Positions 51,411 to 59,086 of a DNA stretch of 64,000 nt are shown in pieces; position 1 is the first letter of the stretch; every line of letters starts with the position of its first letter. A model generated the notes under the pieces. That model was not told the origin of the DNA. It searched no databases and worked only from the letters and a program-made list of their open reading frames with translations. The DNA is taken from NCBI GenBank assembly GCA_040119125.1, contig JBEDTR010000007.1, positions 62,001 through 126,000 of the forward strand. Direction: 5' to 3'. Both the position numbers and the translations under genes were made by a program. The DNA comes from Pacificitalea sp040119125 (GTDB lineage Bacteria > Pseudomonadota > Alphaproteobacteria > Rhodobacterales > Rhodobacteraceae).

Positions 51411-52142
51411 CTATCGCCGATTTGCAAATTCCATAAGCCGCTCGCCCGCAGCATCGGCTTTCTTCTCCATCCGCGATGTCGGACCGGACAAACCGAGAGA
51501 GCCTATGACCTTGCCATCGACCCTTGCAGGCACGGCGATGCACATTCCGCCTTCAAATGTCTCACCGTTATCAATTGCATATCCACGTTTTTGGATTTCG
51601 ACGAGGCGCGCGCGCAATTCGGTTTCATCCTGCGGCGCCCGCGACGTGCCTTCCAGATAGGACAGATCCTTGAGCAACTCAGCCAATTGCGGCTCCTCCA
51701 TCGTCGACAGATAAGCCTGTCCAAGAGCGGAGCAATGCATGGAGCGGACCGTCCCGATCTGTTCGCGCAAAGCAACGACGTTGTTTGAATCCAGATAGGA
51801 CGCATAGACCATCGAATTATTTGCCGGGACACCCAGAATTGCGGCCTCACCAAATTCGTCTCGGATGGTTTGCAGGAAGGTATCGAATTTATCACGCCAA
51901 TTCGCCGCGTCTATTTCCCGACCGGCGTAAAGTTTCCGGATGCGGTTGGCGTCGAGGGCAAACATCAAACTGTTAGGTTCTCGCCGAACATATCCCAGCC
52001 CCTCCAACTCGCGAAGGAGTCGCAAGGCAGTGCTTCTATTAACGTCAAGCTCGCGAGAAATTTCGGCCGAACTTTTTGGCTCCACCAGAGATTCAAGAAC
52101 GGCGAATGCGCGTCCCAAGTGGCTCAAATTTTCTGTGCCCAT
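51411..52142 (-). CDS. IclR-family transcriptional regulator
   Basis: A 243-residue regulator. The winged helix-turn-helix at residues 8-65 reads AFAVLESLVEPKSSAEISRELDVNRSTALRLLRELEGLGYV. The effector domain runs from about residue 75, with the typical RSMHCSALGQAYLS and GGMCIAVPARVDGKVIGSLGLSGP motifs. Effectors of this family are usually pathway acids. It is convergent with the dehydrogenase gene on its left and divergent from the second dctP gene on its right. Tandem operators C lie in the shared upstream region, so autoregulation is possible. Confidence 0.93.
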   Translation of the reverse strand: MGTENLSHLGRAFAVLESLVEPKSSAEISRELDVNRSTALRLLRELEGLGYVRREPNSLMFALDANRIRKLYAGREIDAANWRDKFDTFLQTIRDEFGEAAILGVPANNSMVYASYLDSNNVVALREQIGTVRSMHCSALGQAYLSTMEEPQLAELLKDLSYLEGTSRAPQDETELRARLVEIQKRGYAIDNGETFEGGMCIAVPARVDGKVIGSLGLSGPTSRMEKKADAAGERLMEFANRR

Positions 52143-52245
52143 GTTTTTCCCATTTTCTCCTGCTCCGCCTGAACTTTAATTACAGCTTCGGATTTTGTCG
52201 ATCAATCCTGAACGCTGCGGGACTGCTCCCGGACCTCCCAAACAG

Positions 52246-52298
52246 TTGACGTGAGGTCCACAAGTTGCTACATATGCAACTGTTGCATTATACGCAAC
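52246..52298 (+). promoter_or_regulatory. Promoter and tandem IclR-type operators C
   Basis: TTGACG (52246-52251), 17-base spacer, TACATA (52269-52274) as a weak -10. Operator C1, GTTGC-TACATAT-GCAAC at 52264-52280, covers the -10. Operator C2, GTTGC-ATTATAC-GCAAC at 52282-52298, lies at the predicted start. Both are perfect copies, 18 bases apart. They sit between the IclR gene and the second TRAP operon. The remainder of 52143-52345 holds no gene. Confidence 0.72.
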
Positions 52299-52345
52299 AT
52301 AAATCTTTGCCGAGATGCGCAAAGGTTGGATCAGGGAGGAAAGTC

Positions 52346-53365
52346 ATGAAGAAAGTAAGGTGGAAAGCCTATGTGATCATGCCCGTCGCTGCGGTTAGTG
52401 CGATGGCAGGTGTTGCGTCCGCGGCGGAGCTGCGGATTCAGACGCATTACGCATCCGAGTCCCCGGCCGGTAAGCTGGTCACGCAATTCGTCGATGACGT
52501 TGAAACGATGTCCGGCGGCGAGCTGTCAATTCAGATGCATTATTCCAGCGAAGTGGTCGCGGCGTCCCAAACATTTGGCGCGACGACGCAGGGTATTCTC
52601 GATTGCGATATGACCGGGCCTACGAACAATGCCGGTAAAAACTCGGCGTTTCAATTCGTCGGCGACATCATGGGGGGCTATGAAACCCCCTATCAGATGC
52701 TGTCATGGCTGGATCATGGCAGCGGGCGCGAGCTGACCCAGAAACTGTATGACGAGTATGACATGCAGTTCGTCGGCTGGTGGCTTCAAGGGCATGAATC
52801 CCTTGTATCCGTTGCCCCGCTTGGCGGCGTGGCTGATCTGGATGCGTGGAAATTCCGCTCACCCCCCGGTCTTGAAAGCAGCATTTTCGCCTCTTTCGGG
52901 GCCCGTCCAGTCGTGATGGATTTCGGCGAGGTTCCGACCGCGCTGGAAACCGGCGTGATCGACGGGGCAGACGCATCGACGCTGAGCACGAATGTCTCGC
53001 TTGGCCTGTTTGATCGGGCCAAATACGCCACATTCCCCGGCTTCCACGCGATGCCGACGGAACATCTCGCCTGTCGAAAAGAAGCGTGGAACGAGCTTCC
53101 CGAGGCGATGCAACGCATGATGGAGGTGGCACTCAAGAAGCTCGCTCTCGATCTTGCGGTCACGGCGGAGGTGCTCGACAGCCAGGCGCTTGTCGAGCTG
53201 ACCGAAGCCGGCGTCACGATCGAGGACTGGAGCGCGGAAGATCGCCAGCAGTTCCGCGAAACGGCCCGGTCCAGCTGGATGGACTACGCCGAAGGCAACG
53301 ATCTCGCAGTCGAAATCGTCGAGGCGCATTCCGACTATATGCGCAAGCTCGGCATTCTGGACTGA
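52346..53365 (+). CDS. TRAP transporter substrate-binding protein (DctP family), system 2
   Basis: A 339-residue periplasmic protein with an ordinary Sec signal peptide (MKKVRWKAYVIMPVAAVSAMAGVASA), unlike the Tat-type system 1 protein. DctP features: IQTHYASESPAGKLVTQFVDDVE, carboxylate-binding Arg in LDAWKFRSPPGLE, and FGEVPTALETGVIDGADAS. GGGAGGAAAGTC precedes the ATG. First gene of the operon from promoter C. A terminator-like structure follows, so binding protein should exceed permease. Confidence 0.92.
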   Translation: MKKVRWKAYVIMPVAAVSAMAGVASAAELRIQTHYASESPAGKLVTQFVDDVETMSGGELSIQMHYSSEVVAASQTFGATTQGILDCDMTGPTNNAGKNSAFQFVGDIMGGYETPYQMLSWLDHGSGRELTQKLYDEYDMQFVGWWLQGHESLVSVAPLGGVADLDAWKFRSPPGLESSIFASFGARPVVMDFGEVPTALETGVIDGADASTLSTNVSLGLFDRAKYATFPGFHAMPTEHLACRKEAWNELPEAMQRMMEVALKKLALDLAVTAEVLDSQALVELTEAGVTIEDWSAEDRQQFRETARSSWMDYAEGNDLAVEIVEAHSDYMRKLGILD

Positions 53366-53373
53366 ACCACCGA

Positions 53374-53426
53374 CCCAGCCGCGTGCAAGCGCGGCTGGGC
53401 TGCACCGCGTGAGCGGCGGCTTTTTT
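53374..53426 (+). terminator. Terminator or attenuator between dctP and dctQ, system 2
   Basis: Ten-base perfect stem CCCAGCCGCG (53374-53383) / CGCGGCTGGG (53390-53399), then a small CCGC-GTGA-GCGG hairpin and a six-T run at 53421-53426. The downstream permease has no visible promoter, so this probably works as a partial terminator giving more binding-protein mRNA. Confidence 0.65.
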
Positions 53427-53448
53427 ATGGCTGAAGGGGGGGGATTTC

Positions 53449-53994
53449 GTGCAAACACCTAAATTACTTGCGTGGATCGCGGGGGAAGGCTCAATCCCGA
53501 TCCTGCCGCGTCTGCTGGGCATCCTGTCACGGATCACGATGCTTTTGCTGCCGATCATCGCCGCGGCGATGATCTATGAGGTGATTAAGCGCTATGTCTT
53601 TGCCGGGCCCACGATCTGGGTGAACGAGTTTTCGGTCTGGCTGGCCGCCGTCGTCTACCTCGTCGCCGGGCTGTATGCCACGCAGCAGCGCGCGCATATC
53701 CGCATCACCACGCTGGTTGATTACCTGCCCATGAAAGCGCGGATGATTTGCGAGCTTTTCTCGCTTCTTATCCTGGCCGCCTATGTGCTGGCGATTGTCG
53801 TGGGCGGCCTCGATGGCGCCATGGAGGCGCTTTTCAACTGGGAAAGCCTTGGCACGGCGTTCAATCCGCCCGTTCCCGCAACGATCAAACCGCTGATCCT
53901 AATCGTGTCGGTGCTGGTGCTGTTGCAGAGCGTTCTGAACTTCGTCGAGACCTACACGCACCGCCGCCACGATAGCGCGGACGAGGGACACTAA
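53449..53994 (+). CDS. TRAP transporter small permease (DctQ), system 2
   Basis: A 181-residue, four-helix membrane protein starting with GTG at 53449, after an extended G-run acting as ribosome site. Motifs: ITMLLLPIIAAAMIYEVIKRYVF, PTIWVNEFSVWLAAVVYLVAGLYATQQRAHIRIT (typical DctQ core). The C-terminus is basic/His-rich (YTHRRHDSADEGH). It ends directly before the large-permease ATG (TAAATG). Confidence 0.9.
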   Translation: MQTPKLLAWIAGEGSIPILPRLLGILSRITMLLLPIIAAAMIYEVIKRYVFAGPTIWVNEFSVWLAAVVYLVAGLYATQQRAHIRITTLVDYLPMKARMICELFSLLILAAYVLAIVVGGLDGAMEALFNWESLGTAFNPPVPATIKPLILIVSVLVLLQSVLNFVETYTHRRHDSADEGH

Positions 53995-55467
53995 ATGTCA
54001 TCCGAAATCATCGTTCTCGCCTTCGCGCTTCTTGTCGTCTTGCTGATTGCCGGCGTGCCTCTCGGGTTTTCGACCGGCGCGATAGGGGCGGCGCTGTTGT
54101 GGATTAATTTCGGCCCTGCCGGGCTGTCGCTGATCGCGCAACGGATCTACGATCTGGCGGTCACATTCTCGCTGCTCGCTGTGCCGCTGTTCATCTTCAT
54201 GTCGATGCTGCTGGAACGAAGCGCCATCGCCCATCGGATGTATGATGCGCTCAACATGCTGCTCTGCCGGATCCGGGGCGGGGTGGCGGTCACGACCGCT
54301 GGCATGGCGGTCATCATGGCGGCGATGTCGGGCATTATCGGCGGCGAGATCGTCCTGCTCGGGCTGGTCGCCCTGCCCCAGATGCTTCGGCTTGGCTATG
54401 ACAAGCACCTCACCATCGGCACGATCTGCGCCTGCGGCTCCCTCGGGACGATGATACCGCCCTCTGTGGTGCTGATCATGTATGGCCTGATCACGCAGAC
54501 ATCGATCAACGACATGTTCGTTGCCGCCGTTGTGCCCGGCCTGCTGCTCGGCGCGGTGTTCATCGGCTACATCATCATCCGGGTGAATCTAAATCCCTCC
54601 CTCGCGCCAGTGGTGGAGCGGCCCGCTCCCAAGGCGGATGCTCAGGACGGGCACCCGCTCATCGAGATGGCGCTGACCCTTGCGCCCTTCGTGTTGGGCG
54701 GGCTGGCGGGGATGATCGGCGCACAGACTGGCGCCACCGGCACCACCCCGATCACCATAGGCATCGGGACATGCGCCGCGCTGCAACTGATCGCGATATT
54801 GGTCACGCAGCGGCGTCAGGACCTTGTCATTGCCCATGGCCTCGTGCCGCCGCTGCTGATCGTCACCGTGGTCATGGGGTCGATCTATGGCGGCATCACC
54901 GGCATCACGGAAGCCGCCGCCATGGGCGTGGGCATCACCCTCCTGATCATCGCAATCCGGGGGGAGTTTCGGTTCGACCTCTTTGCCGGTGCGATGGAGG
55001 GCACGTTTCGGTCCACCGGCGCCATCATGTGGGTGGTCTTTGGCGCCACGGTGCTGGCTGGCGCGTTCAGCTTGTCCGGCGGCAATCGCTACATCGCCTC
55101 CCTGCTTGCCGAGCTGAACCTGTCGCCCTCCGGAACGATCCTGATCATGCTGGTGATCTTCTTCATCCTCGGGATGTTCATGGATTGGATCGGGATCATC
55201 CTGCTGACCATGCCGATCTTCATGCCGATCGTGCGCAGCTACGGCTTCGATCCGGTCTGGTTCGGGGTTCTATTCAGCATGAGCATGCAGGTCGCGTTTC
55301 TGTCGCCGCCCTTCGGATCAGCTGCGTTCTTTCTAAAAAGCGTGGCTCCGCCGGACATCGACCTGCCGACGATCTATCGATCCTTCGGCCCGTTCATCCT
55401 GTTGCAGATCGCGGTCCTGATGCTGGTGTTCTTTGTGCCCGACATCGCGCTGTTCCTCGTGCGGTAG
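53995..55467 (+). CDS. TRAP transporter large permease (DctM), system 2
   Basis: A 490-residue membrane protein, larger than system 1 because of a cytoplasmic loop around residues 205-225 (NPSLAPVVERPAPKADAQDG). DctM landmarks: GVPLGFSTGAIGAALLW, PLFIFMSMLLERSAIAHRMYDAL, GIIGGEIVLLGLVALPQML, GSLGTMIPPSVVLIMYG, and FLSPPFGSAAFFLKSVAP. ATG at 53995 right after the dctQ stop. The order is the common P-Q-M. The FAH-family hydrolase follows. Confidence 0.93.
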   Translation: MSSEIIVLAFALLVVLLIAGVPLGFSTGAIGAALLWINFGPAGLSLIAQRIYDLAVTFSLLAVPLFIFMSMLLERSAIAHRMYDALNMLLCRIRGGVAVTTAGMAVIMAAMSGIIGGEIVLLGLVALPQMLRLGYDKHLTIGTICACGSLGTMIPPSVVLIMYGLITQTSINDMFVAAVVPGLLLGAVFIGYIIIRVNLNPSLAPVVERPAPKADAQDGHPLIEMALTLAPFVLGGLAGMIGAQTGATGTTPITIGIGTCAALQLIAILVTQRRQDLVIAHGLVPPLLIVTVVMGSIYGGITGITEAAAMGVGITLLIIAIRGEFRFDLFAGAMEGTFRSTGAIMWVVFGATVLAGAFSLSGGNRYIASLLAELNLSPSGTILIMLVIFFILGMFMDWIGIILLTMPIFMPIVRSYGFDPVWFGVLFSMSMQVAFLSPPFGSAAFFLKSVAPPDIDLPTIYRSFGPFILLQIAVLMLVFFVPDIALFLVR

Positions 55468-55528
55468 TCCCCCAAGGCGTCACGATGCGCCGCAGACGCA
55501 TCCATCATTCTAAAAGAAAGGAAAGCCA

Positions 55529-56365
55529 ATGAAGTTTGTAAGGTTCGGCGAACCTGGCCAGGAAAAGCCCGGCATCCTCGACAGCGAAGGAACCTGCCGT
55601 GATCTGTCCGGGGTGGTCGACGACATCGCAGGCGATGTGCTGACGACGCTTCGCGATCTGGAAATTGCCGTGGATGACCTCCCCGTCGTGGAAGGACAGC
55701 CCCGGCTGGGGCCCTGCGTCGGTGGGGTGGGAAAATTCATCTGCATCGGGCTGAACTATTCCGACCACGCCGCCGAAGCCGGGGCCAGCGTGCCGCCCGA
55801 GCCGATCATCTTCATGAAAGCGACGAGCGCCATCTGCGGCCCCAACGACCCGATCATCATCCCGCGTGGGTCCGAGAAAACCGATTGGGAGGTCGAGCTT
55901 GGCGTGGTGATCGGCAAGCCTGCGAAATATGTGTCCGAGCAGCAGGCGCTTGACCATGTTGCCGGGTATTGCGTGATCAACGACGTGTCCGAGCGCGATT
56001 TTCAGACAGCGCGATCCGGTCAATGGACCAAGGGCAAATCCTGCGACAATTTCGGTCAGACCGGCCCGTGGCTTGTCACTCCCGATGAGATCGACGATCC
56101 GCAGAACCTTGCCATGTGGTTGTCGGTGAATGGCCAGCAAATGCAGGACGGGACCTCCGCGACGATGATCTACGGGATTGCCCATCTGGTGTCCTATCTG
56201 AGCAATTTCTTCACCCTGCAGCCCGGCGACATTATTTCCACCGGCACCCCGCCAGGCGTGGGACTGGGTCAGAAACCGCCCCGGTTTCTGAAGCCGGGCG
56301 ATGTTGTGGAACTGGGCATCGAGGGGCTCGGCTCCCAGCGGCAGAGCGTGATCGCTGACAGCTAA
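55529..56365 (+). CDS. Fumarylacetoacetate hydrolase-family protein
   Basis: A 278-residue enzyme with an N-terminal lid domain and a C-terminal FAH domain. Metal ligands are visible in order: Glu pair in WEVELGVVIG, Asp in YCVINDVSERDFQ. GLNYSDHAAEAG holds the usual His and KSCDNFGQTGPW follows. The closest well-known type is 2,4-diketo-3-deoxy sugar-acid hydrolase (L-fuconate/L-rhamnonate routes), which cleaves diketo acids to pyruvate and a hydroxy acid; acylpyruvases and ureidoglycolate lyase-like enzymes are alternatives. AGGAAAG precedes the ATG. Last gene of the operon from promoter C. Confidence 0.88.
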   Translation: MKFVRFGEPGQEKPGILDSEGTCRDLSGVVDDIAGDVLTTLRDLEIAVDDLPVVEGQPRLGPCVGGVGKFICIGLNYSDHAAEAGASVPPEPIIFMKATSAICGPNDPIIIPRGSEKTDWEVELGVVIGKPAKYVSEQQALDHVAGYCVINDVSERDFQTARSGQWTKGKSCDNFGQTGPWLVTPDEIDDPQNLAMWLSVNGQQMQDGTSATMIYGIAHLVSYLSNFFTLQPGDIISTGTPPGVGLGQKPPRFLKPGDVVELGIEGLGSQRQSVIADS

Positions 56366-56421
56366 GCGCGCAGGCATTCCACGCCGACAAGCGCAGGGCT
56401 GTCCCATGTAGCCATCGCCAA

Positions 56422-56457
56422 GCCTGTTTCGCAGGGCTCTGACCTTGCGAAACAGGC
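56422..56457 (+). terminator. Strong hairpin at the right end of the island
   Basis: Twelve perfect pairs GCCTGTTTCGCA (56422-56433) / TGCGAAACAGGC (56446-56457), plus three inner pairs, with a six-base loop. It lies 57 bases past the FAH-family stop. No T-run. It probably ends or protects the transcript of the second island operon. Confidence 0.65.
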
Positions 56458-56840
56458 ACGCGGAGAGCGCATCGTCAGATTTGGGACACGGCTCCCCGCC
56501 CCGGCGTGGCGCGGACCGCAACCCCGGCGGCCTCCGGGCCCCTCACGCAGATGAACCGGGCGGCATCTGGCAGTGCCCCCGGTCCCGAACTGCCCCACAT
56601 GCCGCCATCCCCCCGCCATGCGGCTCGCCGCCTGATGCAGCCTTCTCCCCATACCCTGCCCCACCGGAACCTTGGCGCGCATGCACCACCTGCCGCCGAT
56701 CGGCCCTGTGGCGGGGGTTTTACGGTTTGCCCGCCGCTGCCTATCGGATAGGGTCGCAGGGATGAGGGAACAGGCGCGATCAACGCGCCGGGGCGGGTCC
56801 GGGCAGGGTCCGTGCCGCAGCATCGGGGAGCAGTCCGCAA
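56458..56840. other. Gene-free right border of the island and lptF upstream region
   Basis: About 380 very GC-rich bases with only Pro/Arg-rich overlapping frames. It must contain the lptF promoter; no clear -35/-10 was found. No pepA gene, often divergent to lptF in proteobacteria, is present. Confidence 0.4.
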
Positions 56841-57992
56841 GTGCCGAGATTTGACAGATATGTCCTGTCGCAGCTCATGGTGCTGTTCGGCTTTTTCGCG
56901 CTGGTGCTGGTATCGGTCTATTGGGTCAACCGTGCCGTGGCGCTGTTCGACCAACTCATCGCGGACGGGCAATCGGCGGGGGTGTTTTTGGAATTCACCG
57001 CGCTGTCGCTGCCCAATGTGATCCGGCTGGTTTTGCCAATCGCGGCCTTCATCGCCGCCGTCTATGTCACCAATCGCCTGACGTCCGAAAGCGAGCTTGT
57101 CGTCGTGCAATCGTCAGGCTTCTCGCCCTTTCGGCTGGCGCGTCCGGTGGCGATGTTCGGGCTGCTGGTGGCGCTGCTCATGGCCGTGCTGGTGCATGTG
57201 CTGGTCCCGATCAGCCGCAGCCAGCTGGCCGACCGCGAAGGCGAGATCGCCAATGACATCACCGCGCGGTTTCTGACCGAAGGGCAGTTCCTGCATCCCG
57301 CCGACGGCATCACATTCTACATTCGGGACATCAGCGCGCAGGGCGAATTGCTCGACGTGTTCTTGTCGGATGTGCGCAGCACCGGCCAGCGCACCACCTA
57401 TATGGCCAAGCGCGCGCTGCTGCTGCGCCGCGACGACGGGCCGAAGCTCATCATGTTCGACGGCAGCGCCCAGACCTTCACCGAGGCGACCCAGCGGCTG
57501 TTCATCACCCGGTTCAGCGATTTTTCCTATGATATCGGCGATCTGATCACCGGCAACGGACGCTCCCGCCGGGATGTGCGGGAATATGGCACGCCGATGC
57601 TGTTCAACCCGACGCAGGCGGCGCTGGACGCGACCCGGCGCGATGTGTCGGATTTCCGCTATGAGGGTCATTTGCGCATGGTGCAGCCGTTGCAGGCGCT
57701 GGTCACGGCGCTGATCGGGTTTTCGGCGCTGATGCTGGGCCAGTTCAGCCGCTTTGGCGTCTGGCGGCAGATCATGCTGGCGGTGGTGCTGCTGATTGTG
57801 GTGCAGGTGCTGGAGACAGCCGCAGCTGGCGTGGCGCGCAGCGATCCCGCCGCATGGCCGCTGGTCTATCTGCCTACGGCGTTGGGCGGGACGGTCTCGA
57901 TGGTGATGTTATGGCTCGCCGGGCGGCCCGCTTTGTTCCGGCGCAGGCGCAGACCGGCCGAGCCTGCTGATACCGGAGGTCAGCCCGCATGA
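56841..57992 (+). CDS. lptF: LPS export ABC transporter permease LptF
   Basis: Inner-membrane permease of the LptB2FGC lipopolysaccharide extractor, 383 residues. It has six helices with a large periplasmic beta-jellyroll domain (about residues 125-270) between helices 3 and 4. Typical N-terminus MPRFDRYVLSQLMVLFGFFALVLVSVYWVNRAV and coupling region LVVVQSSGFSPFRLARPVAM. GTG start at 56841. Overlaps lptG by four bases (ATGA). Confidence 0.93.
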   Translation: MPRFDRYVLSQLMVLFGFFALVLVSVYWVNRAVALFDQLIADGQSAGVFLEFTALSLPNVIRLVLPIAAFIAAVYVTNRLTSESELVVVQSSGFSPFRLARPVAMFGLLVALLMAVLVHVLVPISRSQLADREGEIANDITARFLTEGQFLHPADGITFYIRDISAQGELLDVFLSDVRSTGQRTTYMAKRALLLRRDDGPKLIMFDGSAQTFTEATQRLFITRFSDFSYDIGDLITGNGRSRRDVREYGTPMLFNPTQAALDATRRDVSDFRYEGHLRMVQPLQALVTALIGFSALMLGQFSRFGVWRQIMLAVVLLIVVQVLETAAAGVARSDPAAWPLVYLPTALGGTVSMVMLWLAGRPALFRRRRRPAEPADTGGQPA

Positions 57993-59086
57993 AGCTGCAC
58001 CTCTATTTCGCGCGCAAATTCTTCTACGCGTTCGGCACTGTGTTCGGGGTGTTTCTGGGGCTGTTGACCCTGCTTGATCTGGTCGAGCAGTTCCGCCGTT
58101 TCGAGGGTGATGCCCTTGGTGTGGCGACCGCGCTGGAACTGGCCTTGCTGGCGATGCCGGAAACACTTTACGCGATCCTGCCGCTGGTCGTGATCCTTGC
58201 AACGCTGACCCTGTTTCTGGGGCTTGCGCGCACGTCCGAAATGGTCGTGACCCGCGCGTCGGGACGCTCCGCGCTGCGGGCGCTGATCGCGCCGGGGATC
58301 GGCGCGCTGCTGCTGGGGGCGTTTGCCGTCACGGTGTTCAACCCGATCGTGGCGGCGACCAAGGTGCAATATGATCTGCGCTCCGAGCAGCTCGACAATG
58401 GTGGACGCCGCGTGCTGTCGGTCTCGGACGAAGGCCTGTGGCTGCGGCAGGGCAATCCCGACGGCCAGACCGTGATCCGGGCGGAGCGCGCCAATCCCGA
58501 CGGCACCGTGTTCTACGATGTGACCTTTATTGGCATCGACGCGACCGGCACCCCGATCAACCGGATCGAGGCCGAGCGTGCGGAACTGGCCGTGGGCGAA
58601 TGGCAGATGCGCGCGGCCAAGGTCTGGGACCTCGCCGGTAGCGACAATCCCGAACGCGACGCGCAGGTGCTCGACGCCTACAGCCTCGCCTCCACGCTGA
58701 CCCGCGATCAGATCCGCGATAGCTTTGGCGATCCCTCCGCGATCCCGGTCTGGGAATTGCCGGCCTTCATCGCCGCGCTCGACCGCGCGGGTTTCTCGGC
58801 GCGGCTGCACCGGGTCTGGCTGCAAATGCAGCTTGCGACCCCGATCTTTCTGCTGGCGATGCTGCTGATCGGCGCGGCATTCACCATGCGTCACACCCGG
58901 TTCGGTCGGACCGGGGTGATGGTCCTGTCGGCGCTGCTGCTTGGGCTTGGCGTCTTCTTTATCCGCAACTTCGCGCAGATCCTGGGCGAGAACGGCCAGA
59001 TCCCGGTGGCGCTGGCGGCTTGGTCGCCGCCTGTCGCCGCGATCCTGCTGTCGCTCGGTCTGCTGTTTCATCTGGAGGACGGGTGA
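57989..59086 (+). CDS. lptG: LPS export ABC transporter permease LptG
   Basis: Partner permease of LptF, 365 residues, same six-helix plus jellyroll plan. N-terminus MKLHLYFARKFFYAFGTVFGVFLGLLTLLDLVEQFRRF. Coupling helix region SEMVVTRASGRSALRALIAPG. C-terminal helices include FTMRHTRFGRTGVMVLSALLLGLGVFFI. The ATG overlaps the lptF stop and the TGA overlaps the lptD start (TGATG), a tightly coupled operon. Confidence 0.94.
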   Translation: MKLHLYFARKFFYAFGTVFGVFLGLLTLLDLVEQFRRFEGDALGVATALELALLAMPETLYAILPLVVILATLTLFLGLARTSEMVVTRASGRSALRALIAPGIGALLLGAFAVTVFNPIVAATKVQYDLRSEQLDNGGRRVLSVSDEGLWLRQGNPDGQTVIRAERANPDGTVFYDVTFIGIDATGTPINRIEAERAELAVGEWQMRAAKVWDLAGSDNPERDAQVLDAYSLASTLTRDQIRDSFGDPSAIPVWELPAFIAALDRAGFSARLHRVWLQMQLATPIFLLAMLLIGAAFTMRHTRFGRTGVMVLSALLLGLGVFFIRNFAQILGENGQIPVALAAWSPPVAAILLSLGLLFHLEDG

